From positions 1 to 62,268 of the forward strand of contig JABWBQ010000010.1 in NCBI GenBank assembly GCA_013360395.1: a stretch of 62,268 bases of DNA, in the 5' to 3' direction. This document shows, piece after piece, positions 52,402 through 62,173 of this stretch; position 1 is the first letter of the stretch; each line of letters begins with the position of its first letter. The notes beneath the pieces are model-generated. The model did not search any database, was not told the DNA's origin, and saw only the letters and a program-made list of their open reading frames with translations. Both the position numbers and the translations under genes were made by a program. This DNA is from Flavobacteriales bacterium. Its GTDB lineage: Bacteria > Bacteroidota > Bacteroidia > Flavobacteriales_F > PHOS-HE28.

Positions 52402-52848
52402 CTAAGGCGAAGGCTCGAACAGCACGGGCAGGTGCATGCGCATGGCCGTGGGCACGCCGTTCCGCGAGCCGGGCACCCAACCGGTGAGCGTGCCCACCAC
52501 CCGCAGTGCCTCGGCATCGAGCAGCGGGTGCACCGGACGCAGCACGCGCAAGGAACCGGGCATGCCCTCCACCGTGACCGTGAAGGCCACCACGACCCGG
52601 CCGCCGACCCCGGCCGCGAGCGCCTCCGCCGGGTAGCGCATCCTTTCCCGCACGGTGCGCACCAGGGCTTCCGTGCCACCCGGCCACGACGGCGGCACGG
52701 TGCTGCGGTCATCGCCGTCCGTGCGGAACCCCTGGTCGAACAGCGCCTGGCCGCGGTCGGCATCCTGCCGCACGGGCATCCCGCCGTCCTGTGCCACCAC
52801 CACCATCGGCGGCAGGGCCAGCAGCAGCGGCAGGACGTGGCGCAACAT
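52402..52848 (-). CDS. TonB C-terminal domain protein
   Basis: A 148-residue protein with signal peptide ending VVAQ and a single TonB C-terminal fold: RYPAEALAAGVGGRVVVAFTVTVEG (the YPxxA...G.V.V.F.V pattern) and ALRVVGTLTGWVPG. It lacks the membrane anchor and Pro-rich spacer of a true TonB, so it is a short periplasmic TonB-like protein, common in Bacteroidota. It may help energise outer-membrane receptors or bind the T9SS. It is divergent from the tryptophan dioxygenase gene, with a -7 box at 52853. Confidence 0.82.
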   Translation of the reverse strand: MLRHVLPLLLALPPMVVVAQDGGMPVRQDADRGQALFDQGFRTDGDDRSTVPPSWPGGTEALVRTVRERMRYPAEALAAGVGGRVVVAFTVTVEGMPGSLRVLRPVHPLLDAEALRVVGTLTGWVPGSRNGVPTAMRMHLPVLFEPSP

Positions 52849-52852
52849 GGAT

Positions 52853-52860
52853 CAAAGTTA
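52853..52860 (-). promoter_or_regulatory. promoter -7 box of TonB-like gene
   Basis: On the minus strand this reads TAACTTTG, a perfect TAnnTTTG match, four bases before the ATG at 52848. TATTTTCG at 52883 on the plus strand may serve the divergent dioxygenase gene. Confidence 0.55.
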
Positions 52861-52946
52861 GCCGACCGGTGACGGTGCGGCCTATTTTCGCCGCATCCGG
52901 TGAGGTCCGGATCCAACAGGGCCCGCGGCCGGTAACTCCAAGAACC

Positions 52947-53948
52947 ATGTCCAACGTCTATTACCCCGACTACCTCCAACTGGATAAGATCCTGGGTGCA
53001 CAGGCCCTGGAGAGCGAGAAGCACGGCAAGCCCGCGCACGACGAGATGCTCTTCATCATCATCCACCAGGCCTACGAGCTGTGGTTCAAACAGCTGTTGC
53101 ACGAGGTGGGGAGCGTGATCGCGATCTTCGAGCACCCGCGGGTGGACGACAACGGCGGGGACCTGAACATCGCCGTGCACCGTTTGAACCGGGTGAACAC
53201 GATCCTGGACGTGCTGGTGAAGCAGCTGGGCGTGCTGGATACGATGACGCCGCTGGACTTTCTCGACTTCCGCGACATGCTGCGGCCGGCGAGCGGATTC
53301 CAGAGCCTGCAGTTCAAGGTGCTGGAGGCGCGGCTGGGCCTGCGCATGGAGGACCGCCACGGCAAGCAGTACTACACGAGCCAGCTGCGGCCCGAGCACA
53401 AGGCGGACATCGAAGCGCTGGAGTCCAAGCGCACGCTGCGCGAGCTGGTGAACGCCTGGCTGGAGCGCATGCCCTTCCTGCAGGAGGCCCACTGGCCCGA
53501 AGGGGCGGCCTTCTTCGAGAAGTTGTCCAAGGTGTACACCGGTTCGCTGGTGGCCGGCGAGGAAGGCAACGCCCGGTTGTGGGAGGAGATCTTCATCCAG
53601 GGGTCGGCCACGCGCCATTTCTCACCGCGAGCCGCAAGGAGCGCGCTGTTCATCATGCTGTACCGCGACGAGCCCATCTTCCAGCAGCCCTATCGCTTCC
53701 TGGACGCCCTGGTGATCCTGGACAGCAACCTGGCACGCTGGCGTGCGCGGCACATCGACATGGTGCACCGTATGATCGGGCTGCGCATGGGCACGGGCGG
53801 CAGCTCGGGGAGCGGCTACCTGAAGGGTGCGCTGGACAGCCACTACGTTTTCAAGGAGATCGCCGACCTGAGCAGCTTCCTGTTCGAGCGGCGCAAGCTG
53901 CCTCCCCTGCCCGACCGTGTGCACCAGGCGCTCGGCTTCCGGGCCTGA
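52947..53948 (+). CDS. kynA: tryptophan 2,3-dioxygenase
   Basis: A 333-residue heme enzyme of the kynurenine pathway, converting tryptophan to N-formylkynurenine. FIIIHQAYELWFKQLLHE is the substrate-pocket helix, SGFQSLQFK is a family signature, and RHIDMVHRMIGLRMGTGGSSGS contains the proximal heme His and the substrate loop. Length is slightly above the usual 280-300. The ATG at 52947 is followed by YYPDYLQLDKIL as in homologues. The rest of the pathway is not in the window. Confidence 0.95.
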   Translation: MSNVYYPDYLQLDKILGAQALESEKHGKPAHDEMLFIIIHQAYELWFKQLLHEVGSVIAIFEHPRVDDNGGDLNIAVHRLNRVNTILDVLVKQLGVLDTMTPLDFLDFRDMLRPASGFQSLQFKVLEARLGLRMEDRHGKQYYTSQLRPEHKADIEALESKRTLRELVNAWLERMPFLQEAHWPEGAAFFEKLSKVYTGSLVAGEEGNARLWEEIFIQGSATRHFSPRAARSALFIMLYRDEPIFQQPYRFLDALVILDSNLARWRARHIDMVHRMIGLRMGTGGSSGSGYLKGALDSHYVFKEIADLSSFLFERRKLPPLPDRVHQALGFRA

Positions 53949-53994
53949 CCGGGCACTGCCAGGGCGACCGTGGGTGCTCCGCCGTGGTACCCTC

Positions 53995-54130
53995 ATGTAC
54001 GCCCTGCTGGGAAGCTGCAAGCTCCATGCTGTGGAGCCCTTCGCCTACCTCCGCGATGTGATCGCCCGCATCCCCGAACACAAGGCCAGCAAGCCGGGTG
54101 AGCTGCTGCCACAGTACTGGCGGCGCTTCG
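53995..54130 (+). pseudogene. IS66-type transposase C-terminal remnant
   Basis: The frame encodes MYALLGSCKLHAVEPFAYLRD, IARIPEHKASK and ELLPQYWRR, the conserved C-terminal tail of IS66 transposases (YSLLxTCKLxxVxPxxWLxDVL...LLPxxW). Nothing of the catalytic DDE domain remains upstream; the tryptophan dioxygenase stop is only 47 bases away. It is a decayed insertion sequence end. Confidence 0.75.
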
Positions 54131-54176
54131 CAAAGGGAACGGGATCACGACCGGTGGATGGCCGGAGGTGTACGGT

Positions 54177-54223
54177 GCAAAAGACCCTCGCGCAGTCCAA
54201 AGGGTGTTCTTGAGATGGCCTCT
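54177..54223 (+). repeat. MITE-like repeat, family 2 (partial copy)
   Basis: GCAAAAGACCCTCGCGCAGT continuing to TTGAGATGGCCTCT matches the right half of the element at 19954-20071 (AAAGACCCTCGCGCAG...AGATAGCCTCT). The left half is missing, replaced by the IS66 remnant's end. It marks one boundary of the T9SS gene block on the right. Confidence 0.65.
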
Positions 54224-54284
54224 AACACGATGACCCCGCGATCGCGTTCATCGGTTGGATCCCCCCTTCATTTCTGTCCGCTCC

Positions 54285-55760
54285 TCATGGTTGCACCACC
54301 ACCGTGGCCCTGCCCGATCTGCCCTGCGCCGTTCGCACGCGCACGGCATATACACCTGCCGCCGCCCCGGGCAAGTCAAGCACGTGTGCATTGCTCAGCA
54401 TCCGCTCCGTGCGCAGCACCTGCCCCTGTGCATCCAGCACCTGCAAGGTAGCACCTTGCGCCCCCTCCGGCAGTTGCACCTGCACCCGCCCGCTGGTGGG
54501 GTTTGGGTACACCTGTAGTTGCAGTGGCTGATCCACCTCCTCCACCCCCACATTCAGCCCGTACAAGCGGCTCACGAAGCGCTGCTGCGGGTCGTTGGTG
54601 GTGCCATCGTCATACCCCACGTAGCTGCCGTAGATGTACCAGTTGCCGATGGGGTCTTGGACCATGCCATTGGTAGCGGCATTGCTTACGGTGCCGTTGG
54701 CATAAGTTCCGCAGCCGTCGCCCGAAAACACATCCGGCAAAAGCACTCCATTTGCCGAAATCAAGGCTATACCATGACGGGTTTCCCCATCAACTTCAAC
54801 GAAATCCCCATGCAAGGCAATGCGGCCGTCCGGCAGCACAGTATGATGCCACGCCCCGAAACCAGGTATGTCCGCACCGACCACATCCAGCTGGTAGTTG
54901 AAGGTGCTGTCCAATGCACCATCCGGCAGAAGGCGTGCGATATTCAACGTGTCGGACGAACCCGCCAACGTGTAAAAGCCGGTGACGATGATCCTGCCGT
55001 CTGGTAGTTCGGTCAGTTGATCGATGCCTCCACCTGGCAAATTGGAGTAGAAGGTGGTGTCCAAACTGCCATCTGAATGGAGACGGAACAGAGATGAGAC
55101 CGGATGCCCGTCAAAAGCGGATAGATAGGATGCACAGATGAACTTCCCGTTCGACAGCTGTACGATGCGCCTCAACAACGACGCTCCCTGGCCGCGGTGG
55201 GTGGCGGTCGTATCCAACGTACCATCCGCATTGCGCCATGCTAGACCGTAGAAACCGGTAAAACCATGCACCGTGTCGCTCAGCTCGAAGTAACCAACGG
55301 TCAATAGACCGCTGTCCGGCAACACGGCGTAGTCGTACACCACACCCCACTCATAGAACTCCGAAGAATCGGCCGCGAAGGTGGTATCCTCCGCTCCGTT
55401 CAACCAAAGCCTGCGCAACTTGAAGTAGTCGATCGTGTAAAACCGATCGTTCCAGCGGGTCAGATCGCTGCCCATGCGTGGTTGAAGCTCGAACTGCGGA
55501 TCAGGTGAGCCAGCAGCGTTCAATCGTACGCCATTGCGGGTAAGGACCGTATCTCCGGTCAGCTTGAAAGCTCCGCCAGCGATCAGCGACCCGTCCTCCA
55601 GCGCGAGGACCGACGAGGCTCCCCGACTTCCTGGGGATGTCACCACTGGAACCCTGAACGACGTATCGAGGTCGAAGGGTTGCTGGCACCATGCATCCAT
55701 CCAGCCAACCACCAAAAGCAGGCAGGTCAAGTACCGACAGCCGATCGATGGGTGCTTCAT
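54285..55760 (-). CDS. delta-60-repeat-like secreted protein with T9SS type A domain (paralogue 1)
   Basis: A 491-residue protein with signal peptide MKHPSIGCRYLTCLLLVVGW and a following WCQQ. The body has repeated blades with LEDGSLIAGGAF, DGRIIVTGFY, PDGALDSTFNYQL and PDGRIALHGDFVEVDG, as in delta-60 or beta-propeller repeats. The C-terminal about 85 residues are a T9SS type A domain (LQVYPNPTSGRVQVQLPEG). The final 127 residues (about 365-491) are nearly identical to the paralogue at 56096-57538, while the rest is only distantly similar. Likely secreted adhesin or binding protein. Confidence 0.78.
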   Translation of the reverse strand: MKHPSIGCRYLTCLLLVVGWMDAWCQQPFDLDTSFRVPVVTSPGSRGASSVLALEDGSLIAGGAFKLTGDTVLTRNGVRLNAAGSPDPQFELQPRMGSDLTRWNDRFYTIDYFKLRRLWLNGAEDTTFAADSSEFYEWGVVYDYAVLPDSGLLTVGYFELSDTVHGFTGFYGLAWRNADGTLDTTATHRGQGASLLRRIVQLSNGKFICASYLSAFDGHPVSSLFRLHSDGSLDTTFYSNLPGGGIDQLTELPDGRIIVTGFYTLAGSSDTLNIARLLPDGALDSTFNYQLDVVGADIPGFGAWHHTVLPDGRIALHGDFVEVDGETRHGIALISANGVLLPDVFSGDGCGTYANGTVSNAATNGMVQDPIGNWYIYGSYVGYDDGTTNDPQQRFVSRLYGLNVGVEEVDQPLQLQVYPNPTSGRVQVQLPEGAQGATLQVLDAQGQVLRTERMLSNAHVLDLPGAAAGVYAVRVRTAQGRSGRATVVVQP

Positions 55761-56095
55761 AGTGTGCTCGGATTGGTCGGAGCCAAGGTCGTCGTACCTC
55801 GCGTTCAGCACCACACCGCTCCTTGGCCAGATCGGCCGCTGGCTAAACAGACCTCTGATGCGGAAATAGTCAAGGCAGCCTAGTGCTCAACAACCACCAG
55901 TGCTTTGCCCACACGCCCAATTGGTGTGGCCCCCCCCCGCTCCACCTCGCGTGTTCCCATTGCGCGTGAGGCGCGCACTGGGCCGCCGCTTGGCTTCGCC
56001 GAGTGGCCCTCGGTCGCGGACCTGGGGTCCGAAGAATTCACCTTGACGTTCAGTTTGGTTCGTTTGATCCATTGCTCCAAGCTGCCATGCACTCC
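55761..56095. other. non-coding spacer between paralogues
   Basis: A 335-base gap. No gene is recognised. It contains a poly-C run (GGCCCCCCCCC near 55929-55938) and an inverted pair CCACAC/GTGTGG around 55909-55929. The last 10 bases repeat the sequence after the other paralogue's 3' end (CTCCTCATGG). The promoter of paralogue 1 should lie at its left edge. Confidence 0.5.
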
Positions 56096-57538
56096 TCATG
56101 GTTGCACCACCACCGTGGCCCTGCCCGATCTGCCCTGCGCCGTTCGCACGCGCACGGCATATACACCTGCCGCCGCCTCGGACAAGTCCAGCACATGCGC
56201 ATTCCCGTGCATCAACTCGGTGCGCAGCACCTGCCCCTGTGCATCCAGCACCTGCAAGGTGGCACCTTGCTCGCCCTCCGGCAGTTGCACCTGCACCCGC
56301 CCGCTGGTGGGGTTTGGGTACACCTGTAGTTGCAGTGGCTGATCCACCTCTTCAACCCCCACGTTCAGCCCGTACAACCGGCTCACGAAGCGCTGCTGCG
56401 GGTCGTTGGTGGTGCCATCGTCATACCCCACGTAGCTGCCGTAGATGTACCAGTTGCCGATGGGGTCCTGGGTCATGCCAACCGCAGCGTGCAGGACCGA
56501 GAACCCGTCATTGTAGTCACCACACCCCTCCCCAAAGAAGGCATCGCTCTGCAAGAAACCATCGGCATCCAAGAGCGCGATACCGTTCCGTGTTTGACCT
56601 TCCACCTCGTAGAACTGGCCGTGAATTGCGATCCGGCCATCCGGCAACATCGTGTGCCACATTGGTGAATACGCGCCAAATGTTTCCCGTGGAGCAGCCA
56701 ATTCATTGTTGAAAGTTGGGTCCAGCGATCCATCCGGCATTAGACGTATGATCTTCAGAGTATCCGTGGATCCATTGGGAACAAAGTAGCCTGTTGCGAT
56801 TGCCCGACCGTCTGGTAACGCCGTGAATGCATCCGCCATTCCTATCGGGATATCCGTCTGGAACGTCGTATCCAAAGCCCCATCCGCCTGCACGCGGAAC
56901 ACCCGCCCAACAGGTTGTCCTTCGTACACCGAACACAAACCGCTGCACAGGAACTTGCCATCGGGCTGTTCCTTGATGGTGTAGATGGCGTTGTTGGCCT
57001 TCCGATGAGTGCGCGTGGTGTCCAAATAGCCCGTGTTGCTGAACCACACCAAGCTGTGCAGGCCGGTGAACCCACGTATGGTGTCATGAAGGCTGTGCCA
57101 ACCGCTTACCAACAGTCTACCGTCGGGGTACACATGGTAGTCACCACCTTGGCCGCTGGAGAAGTAAGGGTCGTCGTTCATCATGATGAACGACGGGTCC
57201 AGGTAGCCATCACCATCCAAACGCCGCACAATAGCGCCGTTGCCTGCATAATACCCGTTGGCCCATGACGTGAGCTTGCCACCCGCAGGCACACCGAAGT
57301 TCCAGGACAGGTCCAGTGCGCCATCGACTTCCACTCGAGCAAGCGAATGCTCACCGGCCACCCAAGCAAAGTTCAAGCGGCCTGACACTAGGAGTTTTCC
57401 GTCCGGCATTACCGCCAGCGAATTCACATTGCGCGAGAGTACAGCACACCTGAACGTGGTATCCAGATCGAACGGCGCTTGAGCACCGCCACTGTGGGCC
57501 GCGCAAAGCGCGGCCCACAGCAGGGCTGTGCGTTTCAT
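56096..57538 (-). CDS. delta-60-repeat-like secreted protein with T9SS type A domain (paralogue 2)
   Basis: A 480-residue protein with signal peptide MKRTALLWAALCAAHSGGAQ. It has repeats of the same type as paralogue 1 (MPDGKLLVSGRL, PDGRLLVSGWHSL, PDGRAIATGYF, PDGSLDPTFNNEL) and a T9SS type A domain almost identical to that of paralogue 1. The ATG at 57538 is chosen because it overlaps the TGA of the upstream giant gene (57535), the usual coupling in this window. Alternative start at 57547. Confidence 0.78.
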   Translation of the reverse strand: MKRTALLWAALCAAHSGGAQAPFDLDTTFRCAVLSRNVNSLAVMPDGKLLVSGRLNFAWVAGEHSLARVEVDGALDLSWNFGVPAGGKLTSWANGYYAGNGAIVRRLDGDGYLDPSFIMMNDDPYFSSGQGGDYHVYPDGRLLVSGWHSLHDTIRGFTGLHSLVWFSNTGYLDTTRTHRKANNAIYTIKEQPDGKFLCSGLCSVYEGQPVGRVFRVQADGALDTTFQTDIPIGMADAFTALPDGRAIATGYFVPNGSTDTLKIIRLMPDGSLDPTFNNELAAPRETFGAYSPMWHTMLPDGRIAIHGQFYEVEGQTRNGIALLDADGFLQSDAFFGEGCGDYNDGFSVLHAAVGMTQDPIGNWYIYGSYVGYDDGTTNDPQQRFVSRLYGLNVGVEEVDQPLQLQVYPNPTSGRVQVQLPEGEQGATLQVLDAQGQVLRTELMHGNAHVLDLSEAAAGVYAVRVRTAQGRSGRATVVVQP

Positions 57539-60500
57539 CGCTGGCATATGAACTTGGCCACCGCTATAGATGTTCCGTTGTTGATCAGTTCCACCGTGTA
57601 GCTGCCGGGCTCCGCCGCGCGGCAGTCCCACACCAGTTGCTGTTCCATGGTGGCTACAGGGGCTTGCCATACTGTGCGCCCCATTACATCGCGCACCACC
57701 ACCAAGGCATTGTGCGGTGTGGCGTTCAACCGCACGTTCATGGCCAGCCAGGTGGTGGCGGGGTTGGGCATCACCTCAAGGTTGGGTTGCAGGGATTCTT
57801 CTTGCACGGCGAAGCTCAACATGCTCGGACTACGGTTGGCATCGCTACCGGTCATTGGTGTGCGGCACTGGCCGTATGCAAAGCATAGGAGGTTCTGTGC
57901 CCATGTAGCGGGCCGATCGTAGTCCTCGCCAACAATGCTCACCAGTTGGGCCACCTCACCAGCATTCAGTTCGGCAAGGGTGCGGCCGCTGCCGGTTACC
58001 GTGGCACAGAAGGCTATGAGGTCCAGCATGCGCTGGCGCTCCATGCCCGTGGCGGTGCGCAGTTCATGTTCCACGGGTATGCTGGTCACCACATCGGTGG
58101 CCATGCCGTGGTTGCCCTGCTGCAAGTATGTGAGCGCTTCAGCATATCGAGCAGCGGGCGTGCGCAATTGTTGCAAGCCCCACCGCAAGCTGTCCACGTC
58201 TTCGTGCGTGGTGTCGTTGCGGAACTCGTCAAGCACTTCGTGCAGGTGTTGGGTCATGGCCGCATGGTGTTGGCTCATTTGATCTTCCAAAGTGGCGCGG
58301 TAAGTGCGCTCATTCCAGCTGGCCAGCACACTGGCGAGCAGGTAGGCGGGCAATGGGTGTCCACTTTCCTCTTGCAGCCATTGCATGAACCGCTCTTGCT
58401 GGGTAGCTTCAGGATTGGCAATGAGCACCTCTGCCACCATGGCGGCGGGCAAAATGTTCCGATCAACCATCTCTCGCAAGGACTCAGTGCTTAAAAATGG
58501 GCTCTTTGCAAGAAGGTATTCCCGCAGCTCCCAAGCTTGGTTTGGCCATGTGCTCATGATCTCCTGCACCACCTCATCGGTGTTGCCGCCATCGATCAAT
58601 GCGGCGAAGAGATAGCGCGTGTTCCCATAGGCCAATTTTTCGCTTTGCAGCGCGGCCTTGGCTTGTGCTGCTTCCGTGATGGACCGCGCACCGCGTGGAC
58701 GGTAACTGCGCGGTGGACATGGGTCGGCTGGCTCGCTATCGGCTGCCTCCTTGGTCACTGGCGATGCAGGGTCCAAGGTGTAGCACAGTGGTTCAGCCTG
58801 GGTAGTGGTACCGTAGATGTACCGCAACACGCCGTTGGGGCTGGTGCGCTTATAGTCGCCTTCCGGGTTCAGGCAGGTCTGGTCGAACACGTTGGCCGCA
58901 GGAAGGTCCATTTGCCCTTGGTTGGTGCGCATGGTGTGCCAACTGCCATTCTGAAAATCCTGATCTACTTTTCTATCCCAGAAATCGTATTCGTTGCCTT
59001 GGTTGGTGTTGCACAGGAACTGCAAGCCCACGTTGTTGGTGCCGCCAACGGGTAAAACGCTGTTGTCGTAGTCGGCACAGAGTCCTTCGCCAATGAAGCC
59101 AACCTCAAGCCCAACAGCGGTATTGCGGCGCACCATGTCGTTGTAGTCGCGCGTGTAGCCGATCACAATGCCCTCGGTCTCGAAGTGGGTGCCACTTTGG
59201 GTGAGCAGATTGTCCTCCACCCACATGCCGTAACTCTCCGTGCTGAAGATGCCTCGGTGCCGACCGGCCCAAAACTCCTCATCCGTGAAATTCGTCAACG
59301 CCGTCACCACGCTGTTGCCCAACTCGAACTCGTTGCGGGTAACACGGTAGCCCACCACCCCACTGGCGAACACGCCGCACACGTTGGCGCTGAAGGTGCT
59401 GCGGTCCACCACGAAGGCGCGGGTGGTAAGGCCCGTAAGGGCATGCACGCCGTGGTCCAAGCCGCTAAAGCTGCTGGGGGTGTAGCTGCCCACGGGGCAC
59501 TCCTGGCCCTGCTGGATGATGATGTTGCACTTCTCGCGCACTTCGTAGTGGGCATCGAGGCTGTAGATGCCGTGGCCCCGCTCGTGGCTGTTGGTCTCGC
59601 CCCGAAGGTTCGCGAACGTGCAGCCCAGGAAGGGTATGCCGTCCACGTGCCAGAGGTTGGCGTGGTGCCGGAAGTCGATGGCCACGGGGTAGTCGGCATC
59701 CACCACGAAGGTGGTATTGGTGAAGCGGCTGCGGTTGCGCTGCGTTTGGGTGCCCTGTATGTTCATGCCTTGGTAGGGCAGGAAGCGCACGCCGGTGCGG
59801 CAATTCTTGAAGGTGCTGTTGCTGCTGATGATGACACCGCCGCTCTTCAACCCGTTGAAGCCGGGCCCCACGCGCTGGCCGGTGAGCGCGCCGATATCGG
59901 CTTTCTCCACCAGCGTGTTCTGGATGATGAATTCGCCCTGATGGTCGGCATGGGCACCACCGAACTGGTGCTGGTTGAAGGTGCCCTGCACTTCCACGCC
60001 ACGCCACATATAGCCGGGGCAGGCGGTGGTTAGGGTGCAGCCTACGGCGGTGAAAGAAGCGCCCTTTTCAATGATGAGCTTGGCCTGCGGTCCGAACCGG
60101 AAGGTCAACCCCTGCACATCGATGTGTGCGTTGGTCTGCACGCGGAACTCGCCGTTGACGTAGATCTCCGAACCCGCATCGCAGAACAGGTTGTTGCCGG
60201 GTTGCCAGTTGTACGTGCCTGGTGGAATGCTCCAACTGCGATCGTAGTACTGCGCACGTTCATCGCAGCAGAGGCCACCGGTCCAGAGGCCCGGCGTTGC
60301 AAAATCGGTGATCTGTTTGCCCACCATGCGGTATTCCACCGGATCGCCGCCCACATCATAGGTGGCCACTGAGGCGAGTTGTTGGATGTTGGGCATCCAC
60401 ACACCGTTGGCCGGGTCATCAGGGTTGCTGAAGGCGCTGAGGTAGCGGTTGCCGTTGGCATCGGCGCTCACCATGTAGAGGGCCGGAGGACCACCGTTGG

Positions 60501-61900
60501 GGCCCACGTTGATCTCCAGACGCGAGTTGAAAAGGCCCTGGCTCACCGCATCGGGCCCAATGGGAACGTAGGTGGGCATAGAACCCGGAGGTGCGGTAAC
60601 GTCGAAGGTGCCCAGGGCAGTGCTCGGAGCACCGCCATACAATTCATGATCGGACTTGAGGAACCACAGATACATGCCATTAGGCGAGAATTCGAGACCC
60701 GTGGTGCGCTGCTCAGCCACCGGGTTGCCCAGAATATCCTGCGGGTTCATACCCGTAACGATGTGACCAACCTCATAGAGCCTGGGGTTCCAGTCAGCTG
60801 TTCCTGGAGCACCATAGTCGAACGCCGCCGTGGGCAGTGGTGCAGAAAGCCCGGCGAGATCGATATCAATGACGTAAAGGCCCACATGCTTCTCTGTCGG
60901 TGGGCCGGTCTGCCAGTATGCGGAATAGGCCATTCGAAGGTCGTTCCCGTTCTGGTGCAGTTCCATTTCGCCACGGTCGGACACATCGCCATCCTGGAAG
61001 TCCCACAAGATGATCTGCCCGTTCTGATCGCCCTGCGTTTTGTTGATATGAAGGACCATTCTTGGTCCTGTGGCGGAAAAAAGAATGAAACTGATCTCCG
61101 TATTGGTGTCGAGTCCCATCAGGGATCGATCATCGTTGTCGAGATCGATCACGTCCGTGCGGATGTGGTCCAAGCCAGTGTTGGCAAGGTGCATATCGTA
61201 GTGGAACAGGTAGGCCATCGGACCGTTCCCGTATATGGACCACCCACCCATTGCGGTGATGGCGCCGTTGTCCATTTCAAAAGGGCCATTGAAGTAGTCG
61301 TCCTCGCCCCAAAAGCGGCCTGTGATCGGCTTGCCGACCGCAGCATAATGCTGCGCTCCGTTCAACTCCAGGTCATTGGGCAGGGTGAGGTCAAGGATCC
61401 CGACAACAAGGCCGGATTCAGCGTTGCCTCCCACTTCGACGTAAACTCCTGGCATGGCCACATAGAACTTGGAGCAATGGCCAGGTACCGGAATGAAGTG
61501 CGCTTCTGCTGCGATCTTGGGAAGGCAGACTTGGCAGTTACCATCGTTCAGAACGCCATCGTCATCGTCTGCCAATAGGTAGCCATCCTTGTTGTAAAGG
61601 TTGCCGTCAACGATGAAGAAGAGCAGTTCGCCGTTCTCATCGAATTGCACGTTCTGGTGGTACTGTGCCACCTGGCCCTGGTACTCGAACGCGTCGTTCA
61701 CCGCAGCATCCGGGCATTGCGGTGCTGCGCTTTCCACGATGCCGTTATTGAGCACATCACCGAAATCGAGCACATGGTTCCCGTTGAACCACAACGGTTG
61801 CTGCGCCAACGCCTCACCAGTGAACGAACTCCACCCCACCGGGGGGGGAGATACAGATGGAAAGCACCAACGCGGCTCTGAGAAAGGAATACGTCTTCAT
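57535..61900 (-). CDS. giant T9SS beta-helix protein, frame broken at a C8 run
   Basis: The main open frame (61839 to 57535) encodes 1434 residues: an N-terminal region resembling a propeller of surface proteins (about 1-560), a right-handed beta-helix with many NCRTGV- and NSTFKNC-like turns (about 560-960), a helical part, and a T9SS type A C-terminus (VMPNPATTWLAMNVRL). It lacks a proper signal peptide. One frame over, the ATG at 61900 encodes MKTYSFLRAALVLSICIS, a good signal peptide. The two join if the run of eight C (61841-61848, minus) has seven. Either phase variation or sequencing error. Confidence 0.75.
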
Positions 61901-62102
61901 GAGCTTGCGGGCGTTAGGTGGACCCGTATAACGAAGGAAAGCATTCCTTCCGGTCCGTGCAATACCCGATCCATGACATTTTCCGGGAGGTCTATACCGG
62001 TCTGACGGGTTGCATCGGCACCGGAAAGTGCACGGGATCCGCCAAGAACGAAGCGGGGACCGATCGGATGATCAGCCCCCGTTCCTGTTGGACATCCCAA
62101 CC

Positions 62103-62150
62103 AGAGGCTACCTTAAAAAACCTTAGGGCTGCGCGAGGGTCTTTTGCGCC
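62103..62150 (-). repeat. MITE-like repeat, family 2 (partial copy, inverted)
   Basis: AGAGGCTACCTT then GGGCTGCGCGAGGGTCTTTT is the complement of the right half of the element at 19954-20071. It lies upstream of the giant T9SS gene. This copy and the one at 54177 bracket the 54-62 kb T9SS block in opposite orientation. Confidence 0.65.
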
Positions 62151-62173
62151 CATGCTTCGTTGTGAAAAGCCTT

